Assembly: GCF_002950945.1 (NCBI RefSeq)
Contig: NZ_CP012673.1
Location: forward strand, 10,058,501-10,122,500
Origin: Sorangium cellulosum
GTDB lineage: Bacteria > Myxococcota_A > Polyangia > Polyangiales > Polyangiaceae
DNA length: 64,000 nt
Direction of reading: 5' to 3'
Both the position numbers and the translations under genes were made by a program. The notes beneath the pieces were generated by a model that saw nothing but the letters and a program-made list of their open reading frames with translations, was not told where the DNA came from and did not search any database. This document shows positions 23,915 to 36,673 of this stretch, piece by piece (the first letter of the stretch is position 1; each line of letters opens with the position of its first letter).

Positions 23915-25969
23915 GTGCGACGGGGCCCGGCGCTCGCATGCCTCCTGCTGCTCGCGGCGGCCGCGCCCTCGGCCTGCGGCCCCGCCACATACAACGTCCG
24001 CGCCGCGCGCGCCTTCGCCAACGAGGACGCCCGCCGCGCCGTCATCGACGACCGCGCGGCGGATCTCGACCGGGCGGCCTGGCTCGCCGACGAGGTCCTC
24101 GCGAGCACACCCTACTCCCCCGGAGACGCCTGGGTGGCCGCGCTCGACCTCGACGAGCACGAGGGCGAGCGGCTCCGCGAGCGCTTCGAGGAGGCGCCCC
24201 CGTACAACGGCGAGCACGAGGTCTCCGCCGCCAAGCTCTACCGCGTGAAGCTCGAGCAGGCGCTCGCCCGCGCGCAGGCGCCCAGGCCGGCGCCCGCCGC
24301 GTTCGCGCGGCTCTTCGACGCGCTCGCCGCGCTCGCCGCGCCTCCGGGCGGCGCGAACGGCGCGAGCGCCGCGAGCGACCTGCCGGCCGCGTGGCAGGCG
24401 CTCGCCGAGAACGCGCGGGCGCTCGCCGCCGAGGAGCGGACCGTCGAGCGGCTCGCAGCGGGAAGGCCGCTCGGCGCCCCCGACACGCCCGAGCTCGCCG
24501 CCGCGCGGGCGCGGGCCTCCGCGCGGCGGCAGGCGCTCGCCGGGGCGCAGCGGGACGTCGCGCGCGCCGCCGCCGCGCTCCGGGTGGCCAGCGCGGCGGA
24601 CGAGCCCAGCCGGACGATCGCACGCGACACGCTCCGCGCCGTCTCGTTCCTCCTGCGCATGCACATCGAGTCGCTCGCCGTCGCGCCCTACGTCGTGAAG
24701 CAGGCCCGGCGCGTCGCGCGGGACGACCCGGGCTACGGGCCCGCCGTGGCGCGCGCCGAGGCGCTCTCCCGCCTGCTCGAGGAGCAGCGCCAGGCGCTCG
24801 CCGCCTGCGCCGAGGCGCTGACCACGCCCGCGCGCACGCCGCTCGACGAGACCGCCGGCTTCGAGATGCGCGAGGGCCTGCTCGAGCAGTCCGCGGCGAT
24901 CCACCTCGACGCCATCCACCTCCGGCTGAACGGCGACGCCGATCTCCTCTTCTTCCACCAGCTCGCGAGCCCGAGCTCCTCCGGCGGGATCAACGACTAC
25001 CGCGGCAGGACGCGGCGGCTCGCCTACGACACCGACCCCGTCTTCATGCTCGGCGCCCGCGCCCTCGTCACCTACGACTTCGAGCACGTGCGGAACGCCG
25101 CGCGCCTCAACGCCGGCTTCAAGACGAACCGGCTGTTCTCGTCGGGGGGCGACATCCAGTACGACGACTCGCTCGGCAAGCTGCTCGGCCTCAACGGGCT
25201 GGCGAGCGACGTCTTCGACCTCGGCGCCGACCTCCTCGGCTTCAGCACGAGCGTCAAGATCTCGCGGTTCACCTCCGGACGTGTCACCGAGATCGCCGTC
25301 GACCCGGTGACCGGGCGGGACACCGGCGCCGTGGCCAGCGCGCCCTTTCAGCTCCTCGTCCGCCAGATCGACGTCGGCTTCGACGTCACGAAGCTCTTCC
25401 CGGACGCCGCGGACGACCTCTACCTCGAGGAGCTGCTCGCCGGCTTCCGGGCCATGGATTACAAGCTCCCGCGCATCTTCTATGCGCTCCGCGAGCGGGA
25501 TCCGGGGAGCGGCGACGTCTACGTCTTCGAGCGGCAGAGCCCGGCGCAGAGCGTGCGGTCGCAGCTCTACCAGGGCGGCTTCAGCCTGCGCATGGGGAAC
25601 GGCGAGTGGCCGCGGCTCGCCCCCTTCGGCGACCTCGGCCTCTACGCGGGCGCCGGTCCGGTGAGGTATTCCTTCTCAGGGGATCCCGCCGCGCCCGGCG
25701 GAGCGAACGACGTCGACGAGGCGACGATGATCGCGCTCTCCGGCAACCTCTCGATCGGCCTCCGGCTCCGGCTGACGTCGTCCCTCAGCCGGCTCCGCCT
25801 GCTGACCGAGCTGTCCTATAACGTCGAAGCGGTCGGCCAGGGGATCGTCTCCAGCATCCAGGCGACGCGGCGCGGAGACGAGACGACCTACACCGTCGGC
25901 CGGAAGATCGACCTCGGGGGGTTCGATCTGTTCCACGGCCCCCGGCTACTCGCCGTCCTCGTGCTCTGA
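23915..25969 (+). CDS. Large lipoprotein with helical N-half and beta-rich C-half, unknown
   Basis: 684 residues from GTG 23915. Signal peptide ACLLLLAAAAPSACG with a likely lipidated Cys. Residues 25-330 are Ala/Arg-rich helices; from about 340 on, alternating strands (RRLAYDTDPVFMLGARALVT, FGDLGLYAGAGPVRYSF, IGLRLRLTSSLSRLRLLTEL) suggest a beta-barrel or beta-sandwich. No catalytic motif is recognised. TACACT (23902-23907) would place transcription start at or next to the GTG, implying a leaderless message. Its 3' end overlaps the convergent lipoprotein gene by 24 bases. Confidence 0.62.
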   Translation: MRRGPALACLLLLAAAAPSACGPATYNVRAARAFANEDARRAVIDDRAADLDRAAWLADEVLASTPYSPGDAWVAALDLDEHEGERLRERFEEAPPYNGEHEVSAAKLYRVKLEQALARAQAPRPAPAAFARLFDALAALAAPPGGANGASAASDLPAAWQALAENARALAAEERTVERLAAGRPLGAPDTPELAAARARASARRQALAGAQRDVARAAAALRVASAADEPSRTIARDTLRAVSFLLRMHIESLAVAPYVVKQARRVARDDPGYGPAVARAEALSRLLEEQRQALAACAEALTTPARTPLDETAGFEMREGLLEQSAAIHLDAIHLRLNGDADLLFFHQLASPSSSGGINDYRGRTRRLAYDTDPVFMLGARALVTYDFEHVRNAARLNAGFKTNRLFSSGGDIQYDDSLGKLLGLNGLASDVFDLGADLLGFSTSVKISRFTSGRVTEIAVDPVTGRDTGAVASAPFQLLVRQIDVGFDVTKLFPDAADDLYLEELLAGFRAMDYKLPRIFYALRERDPGSGDVYVFERQSPAQSVRSQLYQGGFSLRMGNGEWPRLAPFGDLGLYAGAGPVRYSFSGDPAAPGGANDVDEATMIALSGNLSIGLRLRLTSSLSRLRLLTELSYNVEAVGQGIVSSIQATRRGDETTYTVGRKIDLGGFDLFHGPRLLAVLVL

Positions 25970-26896
25970 GGAGGACCCGGCCTCCTCCCGGTAGAAGGCG
26001 ATGTCGTCGATCCAGATGTTGAACGCCTTCCCCCGGGCGTAGAGGAAGTCGATGCTCCGGAGCTCCGTCACGCGGAGCGCAGGGAACTCGCCGTAGCCCT
26101 CCTGCTTGAGGCAGGCGATGGGAATCTTGTAGTGCTTCCAGCTGGGCGTCAGGATGATGTCGCTGTGGAAGTGATCGTAACACAGGGGCTGCATCTCCCC
26201 TCCACACTCACCCCCCTCGCCGTCGGTCTGCCGGTCGATGAACGACACGACCAGCGCCCTGGAGGAGTCTTCCTCGGCGTACGCCCAGAAGGTGATGCCG
26301 CTGTACGCGGAGGCGTCGTAGTACTCGCCGTCTCTCAGGAGGACGCCGACGCCGGCTCCCCATTCGGTGAACCCGTCGTCGGCGCTGGTGTGCACGGCCA
26401 GCTCGCTGCCCTCGCGCGGCAAGGCGAGAGGGACCACGAGGTCGTTGTCATTCGAGGGTTCCTGGTTCCCTCCTGTCATATCGTTGAACGTGTACCAGAA
26501 CCCGAGCCGAGGGTTCGCCGGCTCCCCCTCGGGGACATCGATGTTCCCGTCCTCCAGATCGTCAATCAGCGACGTCGTCAGCACCTCGTCCGGCGACACC
26601 TCCAGAATTTTACAGCGGTCGCCGCCGCCCGCGCCGCCCTCGTTCGTCGAGACGCCGCCCTCACCACCACCACCAGGACCCCCGGGACCCCCAGCGCCAG
26701 CGCCGGGGCTCCCGCCGCCGGCGTTCCCGGAGGTGCCGATCATGACGCCGCCGCCGCCCTCGGAATCGCCGCCCCGGAGCTCGTAGACGTCGTCGAAGCC
26801 GAAGACCTGAGCGCACCCGAGACCGAGCAGCGCGACGGCGCCCCCGGCCGCGCACCGAACCAGAACCGGCGTCCTCCTCGTCATCGTAGAAAGCAT
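25946..26896 (-). CDS. Lipoprotein with a carbohydrate-binding-like beta-sandwich
   Basis: 316 residues. Lipobox LGLGC, then a Gly-rich linker (about 45-95). The globular domain has LIDDLEDGN, YSGITFWAYAEED, DRQTDGEGGECGG, WKHYKIPIACLKQEGYGE and the ending FNIWIDDIAFYREE. This pattern (ligand-binding sandwich with a closing IWIDDIxF strand) is shared by CBM11/CIA30-like domains and many myxobacterial exported proteins. ATG 26896 is preferred over TTG 26902 because GGAGGAG sits nine bases upstream. It probably binds a glycan at the cell surface; the ligand is unknown. Confidence 0.68.
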   Translation of the reverse strand: MLSTMTRRTPVLVRCAAGGAVALLGLGCAQVFGFDDVYELRGGDSEGGGGVMIGTSGNAGGGSPGAGAGGPGGPGGGGEGGVSTNEGGAGGGDRCKILEVSPDEVLTTSLIDDLEDGNIDVPEGEPANPRLGFWYTFNDMTGGNQEPSNDNDLVVPLALPREGSELAVHTSADDGFTEWGAGVGVLLRDGEYYDASAYSGITFWAYAEEDSSRALVVSFIDRQTDGEGGECGGEMQPLCYDHFHSDIILTPSWKHYKIPIACLKQEGYGEFPALRVTELRSIDFLYARGKAFNIWIDDIAFYREEAGSSSEHEDGE

Positions 26897-27149
26897 CTTC
26901 AAAAGCTCCTCCGGGGAGGCTATGAAGGCAATGCCCGAAATGGAAGGGGCACCGGCCCCGCTCCCGGAGCCCGTTCACGCGCAGAACACGCGCAGATACC
27001 CGCGCGGATGCCCTGGCTCAGCGACGTAGATCAAGCGAGCGATCCCTACATCACGGCGGTCCGCCGCACGCGATCCCACAGCGAATCACGCGGTTCCTGG
27101 GTGCAGCTGTCCGACCTGATGGTATAAGCTCGTCCGACGCGGTGGACCC

Positions 27150-28787
<1,638 letters not shown>

Positions 28788-28834
28788 ACTTTTTCGCCTG
28801 AGGCGCTGGGGAAGGGTGGTATCTCCTCTCCACG

Positions 28835-29920
28835 ATGCGCTTCACGTGCACCTGGCCCGCGCTCTGCGGAGTGCTGAGCATCGCCGTCGCCGCGCCGGCC
28901 AGCGCGCAGGCCGTCGCCCTGGCCGAGTCGCACTTCAACCGCGGCCTCGCGGACATGCTGGCGGGCCGGTACGAGACCGGCTGCCCCGCCCTGGCCGAGA
29001 GCCAGCGCCTCGATCCCCGGCCAGGGCGGCTGTTCACGCTCGCCGAGTGCGAGGCCAAGTGGGGGCGCATCGCGACCGCGGTCGCCCGGTACAACGAGTA
29101 TCTCTCGGTGTACTCCCGCATGACGGACGCCGAGAAGCTCAAGCAGTACGACCGCGACAAGCTCGCGGCCGAGCAGCGCGACGCGCTCGCGCCGCTCGTC
29201 CCGCAGCTCACGCTGACGCTGCCGAAGGGCGCGCCCCCGGGGACGCTCGTGCAGCGCGACGGCATCGTCCTGGCGCAGCCCTCGCTCGGCGTCCCGCTCC
29301 CCGTCGATCCGGGGGAGCACGTCGTGACGACCCAGGCGCCTTCAGGGCCCGTGAGCGAGCTGCGTTTCACCATCAACCGGTCGGAGTCGAAGACCATCGA
29401 GCTCGAGGTGAAGCCTGCGCCCTCGCCCGGGGCGCTGGCGCGCGACAGGACGGGACAGCTGCCTCCGCCGCCCTTCGTCCAGCAGCCGCCGCCCTGGCAG
29501 CAGCCGCCGCCGATCGTGCAGCCCGCGGCGGACGAGGGGCCCAGCGGCCGGCGCGTGGCGGCCTACGTGGCGGGCGGGCTCGGCGCGTCCGGGCTGGTCC
29601 TGGGAGCGGTCACCGGATGGATGGCGCTCGACGAGAGCAGCGTCGCCGACGCGCACTGCGAGGAGCCCGTCCAGGGTGTGGCGAAATGCGACACGGAGGG
29701 CAAACTCGCCGGCGACCGCGCGAAGAAACTCGGTCTCGTGAGCACGATCGGCTTCGGCGCCGGCGTGGCGCTGGCCGGCACCGCGGCGGTGCTCCTGCTG
29801 ACGGAGCCGTCCCCCCGGGCCCCGCGGCCCTCCGCGGGGCGCCCGCAGCAGCCCGCGATGGACTGGACCGTGGTCGCGGGGCCGGCCAGCGGCGGCATCC
29901 TGGTGCATCGCCGCTGGTGA
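28835..29920 (+). CDS. TPR/PEGA-like envelope protein paired with a kinase
   Basis: 361 residues with signal peptide (AVAAPASAQAVAL), TPR-like helices (FNRGLADMLAGRYETGCPAL, AESQRLDPRPG), a PEGA-like segment (LVQRDGIVLAQPSLGVPLPV), a Pro/Gln-rich linker, a helix (VAAYVAGGLGASGLVLGAVTG), a short Cys loop and a second hydrophobic helix. The order matches 2962-4008, including AESQRLDP / AASQRLDP and VPLPVDPG / APLPVDPG. It lies 47 bases after the kinase stop and is probably cotranscribed. It may sense envelope state for the kinase (inference). Confidence 0.72.
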   Translation: MRFTCTWPALCGVLSIAVAAPASAQAVALAESHFNRGLADMLAGRYETGCPALAESQRLDPRPGRLFTLAECEAKWGRIATAVARYNEYLSVYSRMTDAEKLKQYDRDKLAAEQRDALAPLVPQLTLTLPKGAPPGTLVQRDGIVLAQPSLGVPLPVDPGEHVVTTQAPSGPVSELRFTINRSESKTIELEVKPAPSPGALARDRTGQLPPPPFVQQPPPWQQPPPIVQPAADEGPSGRRVAAYVAGGLGASGLVLGAVTGWMALDESSVADAHCEEPVQGVAKCDTEGKLAGDRAKKLGLVSTIGFGAGVALAGTAAVLLLTEPSPRAPRPSAGRPQQPAMDWTVVAGPASGGILVHRRW

Positions 29921-29997
29921 GGCGGTGAGGCCGCAGGTGAGGCGACGCAGCCGCTGGTGAGGCGGCGCACGCGACGCAGCCGCTGGTGAGGCGGCGC
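29907..29997. repeat. Short tandem/direct repeats after a stop codon
   Basis: Two exact copies of a 27-bp unit (29942-29968 and 29971-29997) are preceded by a partial copy (GCCGCTGGTGAGGCGG) that overlaps the last codons and stop of the upstream gene. The unit contains the same GGTGAGGC words as the gene end, suggesting local duplication from the 3' end of the gene. Confidence 0.8.
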
Positions 29998-30216
29998 GGC
30001 CCCGGCGAGACCGGCCCGCGGGGGTCCGCCGGCGCCTGATCCGGCGCCACGTCGTGGGCCTCGCCACACCGGCAGGACTCCAGCGCCTCGTGAAGCCCGG
30101 AACGAGAGCTGCAAGGCAGGTCGGCGCCACGCGCCTCGCGGTCGGGCGCGACCCATTGTAGCATCCACGAAAATTTCCAGGACCACCCCGCGGAGACCAC
30201 GATGAAAGGACACCCG

Positions 30217-30930
30217 ATGATCACGAAGACCACGACGGCGATGCTCGCGCTGGCGGCGCTGGGCCTCTCGGCAGGCTGCAAGGAGACGCTCGACTCGAAC
30301 ACGATCCGCACCCAGGGGATCTCGGCGACCATCGAGGCGACCGCGGCGAGCGAGTCCGCGACGAGCGTGAAGGCCACCCTCAAGGCCGGCGGCGACGAGA
30401 GCAACACCTATATCGTCCTGAGCGGGGGCGACCGGATCCGGGCGGCGGCGGACGGGAAAGAGGTCGATATGCTGGCCGAGGAGTCCGGCGTCTATCTGGC
30501 CCAGTTCCAGACGGGCGCAGAAGACACCGAGTTCACGGTGCGGCTGGACCGCGAGGACGACGACGACGCGCCCGGCAACTCCGGGACGCTCCCCGCCCCG
30601 TTCGATATCGAGGCGCTGCCCACCGAGCCGATCTCGCGCACGGAGGACCTCACGATCACGTGGGCGCCGAGCGGGACAGGCGACGACATGGAGATCGAGG
30701 TGAGGGGCGACTGCATCTTCTCCAAGACCATCGACGTGGGGGGCGACCCGGGGACGTACACCCTCGAGGCGGGCACGCTCGAGGAGACGAGCTCGCAGGA
30801 GCCCGAGACCTGCGATGTCGAGGTCACGATCAGCCGCACGCGCGGCGGGAAGACGGATCCGATCCTGGACTCGGAGAGCTCGTTCGCGCTCAGCCAGGTG
30901 CGGCAAGACAGCTTCGCCTCCGCGCCCTGA
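30217..30930 (+). CDS. Small lipoprotein, unknown
   Basis: 237 residues from ATG 30217, which has AAAGGA six bases upstream; an in-frame ATG at 30202 lacks that. Lipobox LSAGCKE. The mature part is beta-rich with an acidic loop (LDREDDDDAPGN) and a single disulfide-type Cys pair (DCIF, ETCDVEV). No known domain. TAGCAT (about 30157-30162) may be its -10 element. It stands alone between repeats and a convergent ArsC-like gene. Confidence 0.62.
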   Translation: MITKTTTAMLALAALGLSAGCKETLDSNTIRTQGISATIEATAASESATSVKATLKAGGDESNTYIVLSGGDRIRAAADGKEVDMLAEESGVYLAQFQTGAEDTEFTVRLDREDDDDAPGNSGTLPAPFDIEALPTEPISRTEDLTITWAPSGTGDDMEIEVRGDCIFSKTIDVGGDPGTYTLEAGTLEETSSQEPETCDVEVTISRTRGGKTDPILDSESSFALSQVRQDSFASAP

Positions 30931-31014
30931 CGCGGCGAGGCAGCGAGGCGGCGCGCGCCTGCGGGGGGCGGCGTCGCGCCGCGGCTCAGCGTTCAGCGCA
31001 GGATCGGCGCGACC

Positions 31015-31371
31015 TCAGCGGAACAGCTCCGCGTAGTGGTCCTCACGGAAGCCCACCATCACCTTGTTCCCCACGAGCAGCACGGGCCGCTTGACGAGCT
31101 TCCCGTCCTCGGTCAGCCACCGCGTGATCTCCTCGTCGGTCGCGGCGTCGAACCGGGCCTTGCCGAGCGCGCGGTAGCTCTGCCCGCCCGTGTTGAGCCA
31201 CCGGCGCACCGAGCGCCCGCTCGCCGGGACCCACCGGGCGAGCTCCTCCGGCGTCGGCGGCTGATCGACGATGGGCCGCTGGGCGACCTCGATGCCGCGC
31301 TCCTTCAGCCATCTCAGGGCCTTCTTGCAGGAGCTGCAGCCAGGATAGGAGAGCATTTGAACCTTGTTCAT
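31015..31371 (-). CDS. ArsC/Spx-family thioredoxin-fold protein
   Basis: 118 residues. The N-terminal strand and redox site QMLSYPGCSSCKKALRWLKE (CxxC), followed by IVDQPPTPEELARW and LTEDGKLVKRPVLLVGNKVMVGF, are typical of the ArsC/YffB/Spx fold. The CxxC pattern and lack of the arsenate-site arginine set are closer to the YffB-like branch than to a proven arsenate reductase. ATG 31371 follows AAAGG; the longer frame upstream has no coding character. Confidence 0.85.
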   Translation of the reverse strand: MNKVQMLSYPGCSSCKKALRWLKERGIEVAQRPIVDQPPTPEELARWVPASGRSVRRWLNTGGQSYRALGKARFDAATDEEITRWLTEDGKLVKRPVLLVGNKVMVGFREDHYAELFR

Positions 31372-31771
31372 GCCGGCCTTTTGCCCTCGCCGATTGAAGA
31401 GAGCAAGCCCCCAGGACAGGAATCGATCGCCGCAAAAGCCGCGGATTTTGTGATAATCCGAGCACGAAGAGCGGAACGCATAGCCCCACTCGGGTTTCGC
31501 TCCCTTCGCCTCGACTCCGTGCCAATTCAGGCCGCCGCGCGACAATGAGGCTCCCGGCGCGGGGCGCTGCGGGAGGAGTGAAGGATTCCGCGGATGCTCC
31601 TCCTCCCGAGAAATCCATAAAATCGCGGCGGAACCGCGGCGTCAACGCGCTGTGACGTGGACCGCCGCCGCCCGGCCTCGCCGAACGTGAAACGAAAAAA
31701 GGCCGCGTCCCGTGACCCCCCGTCTGGTATACGTGCGCCGAAAGGAGCCGCGTCCCGCGGCAGGACTCCTC
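31372..31771. other. Divergent promoter region between ArsC-like and ABC-F genes
   Basis: No gene seen. It contains a small dyad CGGATTttgtgatAATCCG (31441-31459) and, at about 31728-31733, TATACG, a -10-like hexamer 39 bases before the ABC-F start. The stretch is less GC-rich than its flanks near 31600-31630. Confidence 0.4.
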
Positions 31772-33394
<1,623 letters not shown>

Positions 33395-33539
33395 CGCCCC
33401 CCGCGCGACGCGGGCGACACCGGCGCGATCTCGGCGATCCCGGGCCTGTGGCCGGCGGTGACGTCCGTTCTCATCGATTTGGTGATCTCGGCGCGAGGTG
33501 AACACGTGCCCATGGTTTCGCGCTATCGTGGAGGCCCTC

Positions 33540-36104
33540 ATGGACAGGCTCGGTAGACCGAACGGAAGACGGCTCGCCGATCTCGTCCGGCTCCACCGCG
33601 ACGTGATCCTGGAGGCCTGGAAGCAGCGAGTCGTGGCGCTCAGCCCGGCGAGGCAGCTGCCGGTTCCGGTGTTGACCGACCCCGTGCCGGGCCTGCTCGC
33701 CTACCTCGCCGAGGCGATGGGCGCTGCGGACGCGGAAGGCCCCGCCGCCCGGAAGCTCCGGGGCGTGCCCGGGGCGCACGCGCTGGGCCGGCTCGGCCAC
33801 GGGTACGATCTCGCCGACGTCGTGAACGAGTACGCGGCGCTCCGCGCGGTGCTCCTGGAGCTCTGGGAGCGGGAGGGCGGCGGCCACGCGGCGCGCGAGC
33901 TGATCCGGCTGAACGGGGCGATCGACGAGGCGATCGCGGACGCCGCGACGCATTACCAGGCGGCGCGAGCGCGCCTGCTCCAGACGCTCGACGTCATCTC
34001 GACGGCCGCCCTGGGGAGCAGCGATCTCGACACCTTCCTGAAGGCGCTCCTGCGCGCCACGCGGGACGCGGCGGCGGCCGTGGACGTGGCGATCGTCCTG
34101 CTCGCGGCGGGGGATGCCCTCGAGGTGCACGCGACCGCGGGTCTGGACGATCAGCCGCTGCACGGCGTCACGCTGGAGGCGGTCCGGGAGTTCGCCCGCG
34201 TGATCATGGAGCTCCGGGGCCCCTGCTCGCTCGACGCCGCGCTGCGGCTCCTCCCCGTGACGGCGCGGGAGATCCGTTCGCGGGGCCTGCGCGCGGTGCA
34301 CGGGGTGCCGCTGATGCACGAGGGGCGCCCGATCGGCGTCGCGATCCTGGGCTCCCGCAAGGCCGAGGTGTTCTCCGAGGACGACGTGCTGATGCTGCGC
34401 ACGGTGAGCAGCCGGGCGACGGCGATCATCGTGCAGGCGCAGCTCGTGGCGCAGGAGCGCGCGTCGCGGCAGCAGTCGGAGGACGCGCGCGCGCTGCTCG
34501 CGGCGGTGGTCGAGCAGCTGCCCGCGGGGGTCATCATCGGCGAGCGGCAGACGGGGCGCGTCCTGCTCTCGAACCACCAGGCCACGGAGATCTTCCGGCA
34601 GCCGCTCGACGGCGCCACGTCGATCGAGGACTACGCCATCTGCCGGGGGTTCCACCCGGGGTCCGGCGCGCCGTACGCGCCCTCGGAGTGGCCGCTGGCG
34701 CGCACGGTGACGACGGGCGAGGTCGTGAGCGACGAGGAGATCGAGCTGCTTCGGGGCGACGGCACGCGGGGGTGGATCCTCGTGAGCTCGGCGCCGCTGC
34801 GCGATCCGTCCGGGCGCGTCTCGGCAGGGGTCGTGACCTTCATCGACATCACCGAGCGGACGCGCGCCGAGCGGGCGCAGCGGTTCCTGGCCGCGGCGAG
34901 CGCGGCCCTGAGCGACAGCCTCGACCTCGAGGGCGCGCTCGACCGGCTCGCCCGGGTCGTGGTCCCCGAGATCGCGGACTGGTGTGTCATCCAGACGTTG
35001 CCCGACGTGGAGACGACGCGGCGGCTCACGGTGAAGCACGCGGACCCGGAGGAGGTCCGGCGGGCGCGGGCGCTCTTCCGGGAGCTGGAGCTGCTCCCCG
35101 GGCTGAACGCGCTGGCGGAGCAGGTCCTCTGCGGCGGGCGGCCCGAGCTCGTCCGGGACCTCGCGCACCCGCTGCTCGCCTCGCTGAGCCAGCAGGGCGC
35201 CTTGCGCCGGGTCGTCCGGGAGCTCGGGGTGACGTCGGCGGTGATGGTCCCGCTGGTCGCGCGGGGGCGGACCTTCGGCTGCATCACGCTGGCGACCGCG
35301 GGGTCTGGCCGGGTGTACGACGAGGTGGACCTCGCGCTCGCGCACGATCTGGCGCAGCGGGCCGCGCTCGCCGCGGACAACGCGCGGGTGTACGAGGCCG
35401 CGCAGCGCGCGATCGAGCTCCGGGACAACGTCCTCGCGACGGTGTCGCACGATCTGAGGAACCCGCTCAGCGCGATCATCACGGCGGCCGCGGTGATGAC
35501 GAAGCGCGCGGCGTCGCGCGGGGGGGACAAGGGGGACACGAAGGCGATCCAGGCGATCCAGCGCTCGGCGCACCGGATGGACCGGCTGATCCACGATCTG
35601 CTCGACTTCGCGAGCCTGCGCGCGGGCCGGCTGGCGCTGCAGCGGCAGGCCCAGGATCCGCGGGAGATCGGCCGGGAGGCGGTGGAGACGTTCGAGTCGC
35701 TGGCGCAGGAGAAGGGGGTCCGCCTGAGCGCGACGTCGGGGGATGATCTCCCGCTGGTCGTCTGCGATCGCGATCGGGTGCTCCAGGTGCTGTCGAACCT
35801 GCTGAGCAACGCGCTCAAGGTGACGGGTCCGCAGGGGTCGATCACGGTGCGATGTGAGCTCCGGGAGGAGCATGTCGTCTTCGCGGTGGCGGACACGGGG
35901 CCGGGGATCCCGGAGGACGAGCTGCCGTACCTGTTCGAGCGGTTCTGGCGCGGCCAGCGGAACGGCTACAAGGGGACCGGGCTCGGGCTGGCGATCGCGA
36001 GGGAGCTCGTGGCCGCGCACGGGGGGGCGATCAGCGTGGAGAGCGAGGTGGGGGTGGGGACCACGTTCCGGTTCACGATCCCGGTCGGGAGCGGCGAGGG
36101 CTGA
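33540..36104 (+). CDS. Soluble sensor histidine kinase: RsbRD-like, GAF, PAS, GAF, HisKA, HATPase
   Basis: 854 residues from ATG 33540, with GGAGG upstream. The N-terminal 150 residues are a helical RsbRD-like domain (LHRDVILEAWKQRV, GRLGHGYDLADVVNEYAALR). Then a GAF domain (about 165-315), a PAS domain ending ITERTRAER, a second GAF (about 460-620), and HisKA with SHDLRNPLSAII (H637). The HATPase has NLLSNALKV, ADTGPGIPE and GTGLGLAIA. There are no membrane helices and no receiver is adjacent, so its partner is elsewhere. It likely integrates small-molecule or redox cues in the cytoplasm. Confidence 0.92.
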   Translation: MDRLGRPNGRRLADLVRLHRDVILEAWKQRVVALSPARQLPVPVLTDPVPGLLAYLAEAMGAADAEGPAARKLRGVPGAHALGRLGHGYDLADVVNEYAALRAVLLELWEREGGGHAARELIRLNGAIDEAIADAATHYQAARARLLQTLDVISTAALGSSDLDTFLKALLRATRDAAAAVDVAIVLLAAGDALEVHATAGLDDQPLHGVTLEAVREFARVIMELRGPCSLDAALRLLPVTAREIRSRGLRAVHGVPLMHEGRPIGVAILGSRKAEVFSEDDVLMLRTVSSRATAIIVQAQLVAQERASRQQSEDARALLAAVVEQLPAGVIIGERQTGRVLLSNHQATEIFRQPLDGATSIEDYAICRGFHPGSGAPYAPSEWPLARTVTTGEVVSDEEIELLRGDGTRGWILVSSAPLRDPSGRVSAGVVTFIDITERTRAERAQRFLAAASAALSDSLDLEGALDRLARVVVPEIADWCVIQTLPDVETTRRLTVKHADPEEVRRARALFRELELLPGLNALAEQVLCGGRPELVRDLAHPLLASLSQQGALRRVVRELGVTSAVMVPLVARGRTFGCITLATAGSGRVYDEVDLALAHDLAQRAALAADNARVYEAAQRAIELRDNVLATVSHDLRNPLSAIITAAAVMTKRAASRGGDKGDTKAIQAIQRSAHRMDRLIHDLLDFASLRAGRLALQRQAQDPREIGREAVETFESLAQEKGVRLSATSGDDLPLVVCDRDRVLQVLSNLLSNALKVTGPQGSITVRCELREEHVVFAVADTGPGIPEDELPYLFERFWRGQRNGYKGTGLGLAIARELVAAHGGAISVESEVGVGTTFRFTIPVGSGEG

Positions 36105-36278
36105 ACCGGAGGGCTGGAGGGCCGGCGCGCAGCAGGGACGGCCGCACCGGGGCTGCGTGCGGGTGTGGAGGACCGGCGTGGCGGGCCTGAAGCGGGCGCG
36201 GCAGTGGCCTCGGACGGGGCGGGGGGAGGAGTGGACGATCGATCGCGCCGGCCCCAGAGGTCCTCGGAAGGAGGAAGT

Positions 36279-36536
36279 ATGGGAAACGAGCGGAGCAAGG
36301 ACCAGCTGGGCGTGGAACGGCCCGAGCGCGAGGTCAGCGAGGAGAAGCAGCCGCACCCGCAGGCGGAGGTGCCCGGGGTGCGCGGGGCGATCACCTCGTC
36401 CGGAGAGAGGGCCGATGCGCCTGAGGATGAGGTCGAGACCTTCGGCAGCGAAGGGGGCGCGGGTAACTACAAGGGAGGGCCGGAGTACTCGAACAAGGAG
36501 ATCCCTCCGGAGAGCTCGGGGGGGAAGCCGGCGTAG
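36279..36536 (+). CDS. Small acidic hydrophilic protein, unknown
   Basis: 85 residues with a strong ribosome site (GGAAGGAGGAAGT directly before ATG 36279). The product is highly charged and disordered-looking: ERPEREVSEEKQPHPQAEVP, DAPEDEVETFGSEGG, NKEIPPESSGGKPA. No hydrophobic core. It might be a stress-type intrinsically disordered protein. It ends 137 bases before the second inverted microsatellite. Confidence 0.55.
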   Translation: MGNERSKDQLGVERPEREVSEEKQPHPQAEVPGVRGAITSSGERADAPEDEVETFGSEGGAGNYKGGPEYSNKEIPPESSGGKPA

Positions 36537-36673
36537 CGGAAGGGCTGGCGTGGCAGCGTAGTGGAGAGCGAGTTCGCCTTGCGACGCTGCTGCCGGGGTT
36601 TGCGCTGGGCCCAGCGGTGGGGGGGCCCACTCCCGGCGAGAGGCGTGGCTAGCCCTGGCACAACCTGCTCCTC

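Noticed and set aside
31372..31545. N-terminal extension of the ArsC-like gene
   Set aside because: The extra residues lack coding bias, while ATG 31371 has an AAAGG site and begins exactly at the first strand of the fold.
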